NCBI GenBank assembly: GCA_017634255.1
Contig: JAGBNT010000004.1
Location: 1-36,773, forward strand
DNA from: Lachnospiraceae bacterium
GTDB taxonomy: Bacteria > Bacillota_A > Clostridia > Lachnospirales > Lachnospiraceae
Direction of reading: 5' to 3'
Length of the DNA: 36,773 bases
The translations under genes were made by a program, and so were the position numbers. The notes beneath the pieces are model-generated. The model worked only from the letters and a program-made list of their open reading frames with translations, had not been told where the DNA came from and did no database searches. Shown piece after piece: positions 1 through 7,200 of this stretch. Position 1 is the stretch's first letter. Every line of letters begins with the position of its first letter.

Positions 1-129
1 CTTGCTGAGTTCAAATCAAGGCAGTCCAAAGTACGTCCTGCTATTGAAAAAATGCTTAAGGCTGCGAAAGATGCAGCTAACGGAATTGGCGAATACTATT
101 CCTACGAGGATGTTTTCGGAGGGAAGTAG
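1..129 (+). CDS. Type II antitoxin, C-terminal fragment (5' end outside window)
   Basis: The open frame begins at base 1 and ends with TAG at 127-129, giving 42 residues with no start codon in view. It ends in a charged helix followed by an aromatic/acidic tail (YYSYEDVFGGK). The next gene is a RelE/ParE-like toxin starting 3 bases after this stop, the usual antitoxin-then-toxin arrangement, and its ribosome binding site lies inside this frame. The antitoxin role rests mainly on that context; the DNA-binding N-terminus, which would show the family (Phd/YefM, RelB or other), is off the edge. Confidence 0.6.
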   Translation, partial: LAEFKSRQSKVRPAIEKMLKAAKDAANGIGEYYSYEDVFGGK

Positions 130-131
130 TG

Positions 132-440
132 ATGACTGATCTTATAATCCTCCCACCTGCGGCAAAGTACCTGAAAAAACTCAAGGATAAACCACTCAAA
201 AAATTATACGATGAAGCCATCAAGGAAATATGTAAGGATCCTACCATTGGCAAACCGAAGCATGGCGATCTTGAGGGTGTCCTTGGATACGATATATATT
301 ACAATAAAATCAACTATGAACTTGCATATACTGTTGAAGAACGTGTAAATAAAGAATCCGGCGAAACCGAGACCGTAGTAGTTATAATGGTCGGCACTCG
401 CGAAAACTTCTACGATGAACTAAAACGATACTGGTTGTAA
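132..440 (+). CDS. RelE/ParE-family toxin of a type II toxin-antitoxin pair
   Basis: This 102-residue basic protein has the size and pattern of RelE/ParE-fold toxins: an N-terminal beta strand (LIILPPAAKYLKKL), two lysine-rich helices, a central GDLEG segment with a beta strand, and a terminal strand ending VIMVGTRENFYDELKRY. RelE members cleave mRNA in the ribosome while ParE members poison gyrase; the sequence does not decide between them. I chose ATG at 132 because GGAGGG at 118-123 sits 8 bases upstream; an in-frame GTG at 129 overlaps the antitoxin stop and is less well placed. It is co-transcribed with the upstream antitoxin fragment, which would neutralise it. The AT-rich composition matches the accessory patch around it. 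Confidence 0.8.
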   Translation: MTDLIILPPAAKYLKKLKDKPLKKLYDEAIKEICKDPTIGKPKHGDLEGVLGYDIYYNKINYELAYTVEERVNKESGETETVVVIMVGTRENFYDELKRYWL

Positions 441-467
441 AAGATCTGGCCGAAATTCTATCGAAAA

Positions 468-620
468 AATAAGACTATCAAAGGTAAAGAATTCTGGCTG
501 GATATCAAGGTCCTGCTAAACAGCAGCAGAATAATAAATCTGGAGATGCAGGTAAATAATCGCGGGAACTGGGAGCAGCGTTCGCTCTCCTATACCTGCA
601 GGCTCACACAATTATCCACC
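468..620 (+). pseudogene. Core fragment of an Rpn/PD-(D/E)XK-family gene
   Basis: A reading frame here gives KGKEFWLDIKVLLN and then INLEMQVNNRGNWEQRSLSY, which matches the catalytic-core pattern of the Rpn / PD-(D/E)XK transposase-like family (the LDIKV aspartate and the EMQV glutamate-x-glutamine). There is no start codon or N-terminal domain upstream, and similarity stops near 620, after which the frame runs into promoter DNA of the next gene. It is therefore an orphan internal fragment. Two further remnants of the same family lie at 2066-2369 and 3501-4210. Family recognition is from memory of its motifs. Confidence 0.65.
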
Positions 621-624
621 AAAA

Positions 625-693
625 ACCACAAATCCCTTCATCGTTTTTCCACAAAGTTCTTCGTCAAAATACCACAAATCTCTTCATCATATG
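625..693 (+). repeat. Three tandem imperfect 23-bp repeats upstream of the ATPase gene
   Basis: Units begin at 625, 648 and 671, exactly 23 bases apart. Units 1 and 3 share accacaaatcycttcatc over 18 bases with one difference; unit 2 is more diverged (tccacaaagttcttcgtc). The array ends one base before the -35 hexamer at 694-699. The helical-scale spacing and position suggest binding sites for a regulator, but no protein can be assigned. Confidence 0.7.
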
Positions 694-721
694 TTGTAAA
701 GCCCTGTAAAATGCGTATAAT
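694..721 (+). promoter_or_regulatory. Sigma-A-type promoter for the AAA/DUF4143 ATPase gene
   Basis: A -35-like TTGTAA at 694-699 and a perfect TATAAT at 716-721 are separated by 16 bases. The ATPase start codon is at 758, giving a short leader with GGAGG at 748-752. Confidence 0.65.
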
Positions 722-757
722 AGAGCATAGATACATTCGCGCAAATTGGAGGTAAAG

Positions 758-2041
758 ATGAACTATATAAAGCGTGTCTGTGACACCGAATTACAGGACA
801 AATTGGACGCTTTTGGAGCTGTGCATATCACAGGACCTAAATGGTGTGGTAAAACAACCACAGCCAAGCAGTTTGCCAAAAGCTTTATAGAAATGCAGGA
901 TCCGGACATGAGAGATTCTTATATACATACTGCACAGATAAAGCCATCCAATCTACTTTCTGGAGAGAATCCGAGACTTATCGATGAATGGCAGATAGCG
1001 CCGAATATATGGGATGCTGTAAGAGTTTCCGTTGATAGGAGAAATGAATCCGGGCTATATATTCTTACAGGATCGAATTCTATTGATAAAACAGCAATCA
1101 TGCACACGGGTACTGGCAGGATAGATACACTCCAGATGTATCCTATGAGTCTTTATGAATCCGGTGAATCCAACGGAAAGATTTCATTATCAGATTTATT
1201 CAAAAATAAAGAACTGCCTGATGATTGTATGTCTGATCTAACTATTGACGAAATTATTATGGCTGCATGTCGTGGCGGATGGCCATCTATTATGAACAAA
1301 AAAACTGATAGGGCAAAACTTATGATTTCCGGCAGTTATTTTGACAGCTTGTGCAGAGATGATATCAGCAATGTTGATAATGTAAAAAGGGACGAACAGG
1401 GAACACGATTGCTACTCCGATCCTATGCTCGAAATATATCAACATTTGCATCAAATCGAACAATCCTTCGTGATATCAATGTAAATTTCCCCATGAGTGA
1501 AACTACGTTTTATGATTATATTAAGACTCTGCAAAAACTATATGTAATTAGAAATGTAGAAGCCTGGTGTCCCTCAATTAGATCGAAAACAGCGATTCAG
1601 TCCTCTGACAAAAAGGAATTCGTAGATCCTTCAATTGCTGTTGCTGCTCTTGGAGTTGCCCCGGAGTACTTCAATACAGACCTTAAGGCATTTGGTTTTA
1701 TCTTTGAAACCTTATGCATAAGGGATCTACGAGTATACTCTTCATCTATTGGGGGAACAGTTTCGTATTACCATGATAGATATGGGTTGGAAGCAGATGC
1801 TGTACTTCACCTAAGAGATGGCAGGTATGCCTTAATAGAAATAAAGCTTGGAAGCAATGAGATTGAAGAAGGAGCTGCGCACCTTAATGAAATTGAAAAA
1901 TTAGTAGCAGAATACAATGTTAACGAAAAGCAGGCTCCGCTAAGATCACCTGATTTAAAAATCATTCTAACCGGAACACCATTTGGTTATAAACGCGAAG
2001 ATAGCGTATTTGTAATTCCCATCGGATGTTTGAAAAATTAA
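758..2041 (+). CDS. AAA-family ATP-binding protein with DUF4143-like C-terminus
   Basis: This 427-residue protein carries a P-loop at residues 26-33 (GPKWCGKT) and a Walker B at 74-78 (LIDEW), followed by a strand ending LTGSNS, the layout of the AAA_14/DUF4143 proteins common in clostridia and Bacteroidetes. The C-terminal third contains GLEADAVLHL...YALIEIKLG, an ExK-type motif like that of PD-(D/E)XK nuclease folds and typical of DUF4143 ends. The biological role of the family is not settled. The start at ATG 758 is set by GGAGG at 748-752; an in-frame TTG at 746 would overlap that site. It stands alone on the plus strand between two Rpn-family remnants, with its own promoter, and looks like an acquired cassette. 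Confidence 0.85.
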   Translation: MNYIKRVCDTELQDKLDAFGAVHITGPKWCGKTTTAKQFAKSFIEMQDPDMRDSYIHTAQIKPSNLLSGENPRLIDEWQIAPNIWDAVRVSVDRRNESGLYILTGSNSIDKTAIMHTGTGRIDTLQMYPMSLYESGESNGKISLSDLFKNKELPDDCMSDLTIDEIIMAACRGGWPSIMNKKTDRAKLMISGSYFDSLCRDDISNVDNVKRDEQGTRLLLRSYARNISTFASNRTILRDINVNFPMSETTFYDYIKTLQKLYVIRNVEAWCPSIRSKTAIQSSDKKEFVDPSIAVAALGVAPEYFNTDLKAFGFIFETLCIRDLRVYSSSIGGTVSYYHDRYGLEADAVLHLRDGRYALIEIKLGSNEIEEGAAHLNEIEKLVAEYNVNEKQAPLRSPDLKIILTGTPFGYKREDSVFVIPIGCLKN

Positions 2042-2061
2042 GCACAAACAATGGAGGACAC

Positions 2062-2095
2062 ATCTATGAAGAACTATTCCACAGAAAACGTATCT
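2062..2095 (+). repeat. 34-bp direct repeat, copy 1 (start region of Rpn-family remnant)
   Basis: These 34 bases are identical to 3497-3530. Each copy spans the ATG and first ten codons (MKNYSTENVS) of an Rpn-family remnant, and similar GGAGG-containing bases precede both. The identity means the two remnants descend from a recent common gene or conversion event. Confidence 0.85.
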
Positions 2096-2369
2096 GACAA
2101 AAATTCATCTGGCTACCAACGAAGACAAGCGATATAATATAGACAGGTGGGCCAGCCTCTTTAAGGCTGACACCTGGGAAAAGCTTAAGGACATTTCCAA
2201 ACAGAATGTTTTTATGGAGGAGGCTGCGAAATCTATGTATATATTTGCTGAAGACGAACGAGTTCGGGAAGAGCTTATAAGGCAGAAGGAATTTGAGGCT
2301 ACTCAAACGAGTATGTATAGAACTATAGCTAAGCAAGCTCGGAGTATTATGCACTTATATGCTAAATAG
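2066..2369 (+). pseudogene. Rpn/PD-(D/E)XK-family gene, internally deleted and frameshifted
   Basis: The ATG at 2066 follows GGAGG at 2053-2057 and opens MKNYSTENVSD, the same N-terminus as the remnant at 3501. After about 11 codons the sequence jumps, in another frame, to the family's C-terminal region: KIHLATNEDKRYNIDRWASL, then KADTWEKLKD and EEAAKSMYIF, ending at TAG 2367-2369. The catalytic core is missing. Intact members are roughly 300 residues and act as recombination-promoting nucleases (RpnA-type). This copy cannot make such a protein. Its 3' end overlaps the convergent HEPN gene by 8 bases. Confidence 0.8.
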
Positions 2370-2781
2370 CCTCCTCATCAGTAATGACTCCTTTTTGAAT
2401 AAGATACTGCCGGATCTCTTTGGAAAAGTATTCAGCCCGTTCTATCTGTTTTTCTGCCTCATCCCTGGAGGCAACAAAGAAATCCAGATAGTCAGCTTTT
2501 TCACGATTTTCTGAAGCATAGCGTATTATTTTAGATAATTCTCTTGAAAAGGCTTCGGTTTTTACGTAATTTTGATTAAAATATGAAATAACCCCACTGT
2601 GTTTACTACTGTCGAAACCATCTAATGCACATACAGCTCTTATGGCGTGGAATATCGAATAATAAGCGCGGTTTAGCGCATTTTTATACCTGCCATTATC
2701 GTACATGATCTTCGCATCTGTCAGACTCTCAAGACTTGTTTGGAATCTGTATTTCGACAGATCTTTTATGCGGCTGTCCAT
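2362..2781 (-). CDS. HEPN-domain protein, partner of the MNT nucleotidyltransferase
   Basis: The 139-residue all-helical protein has the HEPN hallmark ALNRAYYSIFHAIRA near residues 35-49 and a second conserved stretch ENREKADYLDFF near 97. HEPN proteins paired with MNT nucleotidyltransferases are usually toxins or RNases controlled by AMPylation or complex formation. The RX4-6H catalytic motif of active HEPN RNases is not evident: the arginines in RYASENRE have no histidine at the right distance. It starts inside the end of the MNT gene (16-bp overlap), with AAGGATGG 9 bases upstream of the ATG, so the two are translationally linked. The mode of action of this subgroup is uncertain. Confidence 0.85.
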   Translation of the reverse strand: MDSRIKDLSKYRFQTSLESLTDAKIMYDNGRYKNALNRAYYSIFHAIRAVCALDGFDSSKHSGVISYFNQNYVKTEAFSRELSKIIRYASENREKADYLDFFVASRDEAEKQIERAEYFSKEIRQYLIQKGVITDEEAI

Positions 2782-3308
2782 AACAAAATGCCATCCTTAT
2801 CTATATTTCTATAAAATGGGAGAGTGGTTTTCCATTCAGTGTACTGGCCAAGGTCAAGTGGAACAACGGATAATGTTAATGCAAGCTCCAATTCCAGATC
2901 CACTACCAGATCAACCATTTTATCATGCATATCTTCTGTATTCCCGGCCCTTAACAGTAGCGCAATATCCACATCCGAATCCGGGGTTTGCTCTCCTCTC
3001 GCATAAGAACCATACAAAACTACCTGATAAATGTGTTCGCCGTAAATATCCTGAAAATCAAGGCACATTTTCTTTAGTGCTTTCATAAGGACTGGCTGTG
3101 CTTTGCTAAACGCATTTTTCTGCCGCCAGTTTCGGTAATTACCTGACTTTAACCTTTTGTCACCAGGGTAGACCGTATCTTTAGGAATGACCCACTGATT
3201 ACCAATCTTTTCACCTGCAATCTTGCCGTTTAGCAACATCCGTCTGATATTACCCGGATCCTTGCCTGTAGTTTTGGAGTATTCGGTTACGGTATAATAA
3301 TTTAACAT
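2766..3308 (-). CDS. MNT-type nucleotidyltransferase with N-terminal DNA-binding domain
   Basis: The first ~50 residues (YYTVTEYSKTTGKDPGNIRR...GEKIGNQWVIPKD) match excisionase/MerR-like winged helix-turn-helix domains. Residues from about 85 form a minimal nucleotidyltransferase with VVLYGSYARGEQTPDSDVDI, the GSxAxG...SDxD signature that binds nucleotide and metal. Such proteins act as the antitoxin to a HEPN partner. I start it at 3308 because AAGGAG lies 8 bases upstream of that ATG; an earlier in-frame ATG at 3341 lies inside the promoter spacer palindrome. The DNA-binding domain plus a palindromic operator in its own promoter (3338-3351) strongly suggest autorepression. Confidence 0.88.
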   Translation of the reverse strand: MLNYYTVTEYSKTTGKDPGNIRRMLLNGKIAGEKIGNQWVIPKDTVYPGDKRLKSGNYRNWRQKNAFSKAQPVLMKALKKMCLDFQDIYGEHIYQVVLYGSYARGEQTPDSDVDIALLLRAGNTEDMHDKMVDLVVDLELELALTLSVVPLDLGQYTEWKTTLPFYRNIDKDGILLWTAA

Positions 3309-3331
3309 AAGTATAATCTCCTTATGTTTTG

Positions 3332-3360
3332 ATATTAACACGTATACGTGTATTTGTCAA
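3332..3360 (-). promoter_or_regulatory. MNT-HEPN promoter with palindromic operator in the spacer
   Basis: On the minus strand TTGACA (3360-3355) and TAATAT (3337-3332) are separated by 17 bases. Fourteen of these form a perfect palindrome, ACACGTATACGTGT (3338-3351), which abuts the -10 box. A protein bound there would block RNA polymerase. The helix-turn-helix-bearing MNT protein encoded just downstream is the obvious candidate. Confidence 0.8.
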
Positions 3361-3496
3361 AATCCAACAAGATGCAATTCCAGATAGAGCGGTTTCTTGC
3401 TGCGGTAAAATTGTTGCAATTCTTTTTTTACTGTTCAGAAATCTGGATTCTGAATGGTCACACTCATTTCTCAATTCTCACATCTACGGAGGGCAT

Positions 3497-3530
3497 ATCT
3501 ATGAAGAACTATTCCACAGAAAACGTATCT
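3497..3530 (+). repeat. 34-bp direct repeat, copy 2
   Basis: This is the identical partner of 2062-2095 and again covers the start codon region of an Rpn-family remnant. Together the copies bracket the MNT-HEPN operon, giving a target for recombination that would delete it. Confidence 0.85.
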
Positions 3531-4210
3531 CTTGAAAACCTACACGGTAAGGTCGAGTTTTGCCTCACCAATGACTACCTGTTCCGGGCCGTTTTTCAGA
3601 CTAACTGTGAATATTAGCATTCTCTCTTTCACTCTGAAGGAACAACAGCTGGAGTTTTACTCATCCTTCAAATTGACAAACGCTAAAACCGGGATGATAT
3701 TCAGTGACGACTTTGAGATAAGGACCCTGGGTTTTAAACGAGCGCACGAGGCTGCCATTCAGCGATGGTTTGACCATTAAGATTTTGAATCTCACTAAAA
3801 TCAAGTTGGCAACAGATGAGGACAGGAAGCATAATATAGACAAATGGGCGAAGTTATTTAAAGCCGACACTTGGGAAACCGTTAAGGAACTGTCAAAGAA
3901 AGATCAGTATATAAAGGAGGCAGCGAAATCTATGTATATTCTGGAACAGGACTTTGAAATACGTGAGCAGATGATACGACGCAAGGAATACGACAAATAT
4001 CAACGACAAATCCAAAACCAGCTTAAAAGCGTAAGGAAAAATTTCCACGAAAGCAAAATCACCATCGCTGAACAGCGTAAAAGTCTCGCTGAAAAGGACG
4101 ATCTCATAGAGGAACAGGGCAAGAGCCTTGCTGAAAAGGACAAAAGTCTCGCGGAAAAGGACAAAGAGATTGCTGCGTTGAAGGCTGAGCTGGCGAAAAA
4201 GAAAGCATGA
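3501..4210 (+). pseudogene. Rpn/PD-(D/E)XK-family gene, broken by deletion and frameshifts
   Basis: ATG 3501 follows GGAGGG with 7 bases between. Three pieces in three frames are recognisable: the N-terminus (MKNYSTENVS...CLTNDYLFRAVFQ) ending at TAG 3615; a middle piece near 3609-3735 (SILSFTLKEQQLEFYSSFKL, then SDDFEIRTLG); and a C-terminal piece to TGA 4208-4210 (TKIKLATDEDRKHNIDKWAK, EAAKSMYILEQD). The catalytic core between pieces 1 and 2 is absent, and about 57 bases between pieces 2 and 3 look unrelated to the family. The end is a repetitive coiled coil of SLAEKDK units (about residues 4075-4200 in DNA), common in clostridial members. The C-terminal frame alone could still be translated, but no suitable start is evident. 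Confidence 0.78.
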
Positions 4211-4234
4211 GACAATTTAACGATGAGGGTTATC

Positions 4235-4270
4235 AAAGCCTCTCCGGGATTGGCGGAGAGGCTTTTGTTT
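4235..4270 (+). terminator. Rho-independent terminator after the Rpn-family remnant
   Basis: A perfect 12-bp stem AAAGCCTCTCCG / CGGAGAGGCTTT (4235-4246 and 4254-4265) with a 7-base loop is followed by a T-rich run on the plus strand. It ends the plus-strand accessory region and may also stop, less efficiently, minus-strand transcripts from the convergent gene ending at 4299. Confidence 0.88.
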
Positions 4271-4298
4271 TGGTTTTATAAGGTTATCAATGCCGGCT

Positions 4299-7200
4299 TT
4301 ACTCCAGCATGAAGAGCTGGGCACGGGCGTATTTCATGGTGGCTGTGGCGTAGCGGTCGTAGTCCACGGTAAACTTCCTGGAGTGGTTGTGGAGCACGGC
4401 GTATACCTTGGGAAGGTTATTCACCGCAGGTACCTGGATCCCGTCTATTTCTTTGAGTGTCTGTTTATCGACTATAGCAGAAAGCGGGAAGGTGACGGCA
4501 TACATTGTCTGTCCGTCCAGAGCGTCCAGAGTAAAGCCCGGCACTCCCTCTATTCCTACTCCTCCATCACTTCCACTGGCTACGGCAGTTCCCTGACCCA
4601 CAACAGTCCGGGATAATTCATTTCCATAAGCATCCGAATTTATCTTTTCGAGTTTTATGCTTGCCTCACTTATGCGGGAAGCTTTTTCCAAAACAACCTG
4701 TCCCGTTACACCATTTACCGCGGGTCCCTTTATCTCGCTTCCGTTGGCATCCTCTACGAAGAAAGCGACCTCGGTGGCCGTCGATTCCACGTTGACGTTA
4801 AGCTCCTCCGGCTTAAAATACATCGTAATATAAGGTCCGGTAGCTGCATCCATATTGGCCGCATCACCATCCCCATTATCTGGCACGGCTTCTGGCTTCA
4901 CATAAGTCAATTCAGTCTGACCCTCATTATTCTTTGTAAACAGCTCATCCATGAGCCCCGTATCGAAGGGCAGTACATCAGATTCCTTTACAGGAGAATT
5001 CGGATCGGATGAAGAGTGTATCGTAATTGCCGGGTCGTGAACTCCGGTGGAATAGGCAGTAACAAGGGTGTTGATAAAGAGCTTGGCTTCCATCTCAGAA
5101 CAATCATACATTGCACTGTGTCCCTGACCTGTATAAGTAATATTACCTTTAGAATAAATAAAGTAATTATTCCTTACATCATTATAGCTTGCTCTGTGAA
5201 TATTCCACTCAAGATCAGTCGTCTTATCCATTTCACTCGCATTAGATTTATCACTTCCCTGCCCTATACAATACCATACAACAAGATCTGACTTCTTATC
5301 ACTATCCGCATCTATATTAAAATTAAGCTGGAAATCCTGAGCATGGGTTTTACGTACCATGAAAGGCTCATTCCCCAAGTCATAGGGATATTTTGTAATC
5401 TGCCCCTCATTTACCTGTGTAACTTCTTTATAATTACCGGCTTGCCCGTCATAGCCTCCATTATATACCAGTCTGTTGTACCCGTAATCATCATCCCCGC
5501 TTCTGTAATTACTTCGCATGGGATGAAGATACGTAGGACCATATGTTGTCTCATCATCTCCTCTTTCGTCATACATACCGCTATATGCCAGCGGAACATC
5601 CTGAGTTCCTCCGGTATCGGTTTTACCCTGTGCACCAAATCTATTCATACCTGCAAGATCCATCAGATTATCCGAAAAAGGATTTCTGTAATTTACATCT
5701 GCTATAACGGTATCATGCGAAATAAGAATACTCCTTCCTTCATTCACATACTGTCTTAAAGCTATAGATGCCTGATCGATACGGCTCAGATGTGTGCTTG
5801 CTCCGGTTCTGTAATTTCCAAAAAAATACCAGTCTCCAAAACCACATATTATAAGATCATACTGACGATATACTTCGAGATAGTCTTCGGCGGTCGGTAC
5901 AGCGCTCGAAGCATCTTCCACCTGTTTTATTATATTTAAATATTTATTATCCTCACCATCAGAAAGATTAAGTACCTTTTCAGATGTCATTTTTGTAGTC
6001 AACTTAGATTTATTCCCGTCGACGAAATAATCCGACCGGGCTGATACTATCTCAAGATCAAAATACATTCTTTTATTTGCATCACGAAGATATTTTCCCA
6101 TAGTAGTGCTATTATTATTATAATTGGTCTCCATATTTATGGTATTATCATTTCCACTATCTCCCTTTGCAGACATTAGCTGAAGTATTTTAACCTTAGG
6201 CCTCTCCGTCCTCTCTATTCTGGAATACCCGGTGATATTACTCCTGCGAAGCTTTTTAGCATCTCCTCCGTTTTGATAGATGATTATTCTCCATGGCACG
6301 ACTCCCATCTGATATTCATTGAAGGTTCGGGTTATCGTATAAGTCTCACCCTTTCTGAGATCAGTTCTGTCCGAAGAAAAGTTTACATTAGCCGTATCTA
6401 TTTCAGATGCAGCATATTTTCCGTCCGCGTTCCTGTCAAGGTAAAATTCAGCCGTATATTTTGTATCGTCGTCTCCCAGATCGTCCTCTATGCGAAACTC
6501 TATTACAGCCTCATACTTCCCGTCGTCACCTTCCTTTGGCTTAGCATCTACAACCCTCCCGCTGTCAGAAACTTCCTCTCCGTTAACCTTCACAAGCTCT
6601 ACCGATGGCCGGGCAACTTCCAGATGCTCCAAAAGCTCCAGATTATCTTTCACCACCTCGCTCAAAGGAAATACGCTATCTTTATAATCGCTTTCTCCCC
6701 GTAGATCCTTTATAGCCGTATACATATTGCAGGTGCTGTGATCCTGCACTGTTTCGCTGTTTGGTCCCTTAAGATTGCTGTTAAGCAACTTGTCATCAAT
6801 AATTATAGGCAGCTCTGCTTCCGCAAATTCCTTCAGCCTTTCTATATCTGCATTCAGAATATCCGAATTGTCAAATCTTGTTATATCCTTGCCAAAATCA
6901 CCTTCTTTTACATATCCCGGAGAATTTCTGTATTTATTTCCGTTCACCTTTGCATGATATAAATCTCCTGTCCCCATGTAGATATATCCATTAAGTTTCT
7001 CATCGTTGTATAACGGTCCGTACCATTTTTCTTCGGATATACCATTGCTTATTCTCAAAGCTTCATTTTTCGAAGGAGAATCATCATACATATTATTATA
7101 AGCCATGGAATTATTTCCGCTTGTATCCGCTCCGATAAATATCATATCATAATCCGAATTAAGGTCATCTACTCTTCCTATGAACTCGTGAACCGACATA

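Noticed and set aside
545..600. Hairpin formed by TGCAGGTA / TACCTGCA as a toxin-gene terminator
   Set aside because: It lies inside the Rpn-family coding remnant and has no T-run, so it is probably incidental.
625..693. CRISPR-like array
   Set aside because: The repeats are directly tandem without spacers, only three units, and no cas genes are present.
546..755. Small plus-strand open frame before the ATPase gene
   Set aside because: Its first half is the Rpn-family core fragment and its second half runs through the 23-bp repeats and promoter, so it is not a real gene.
4299..4400. Sortase anchor at the end of the giant exported protein
   Set aside because: The C-terminus has no LPxTG-like motif, hydrophobic helix or basic tail.
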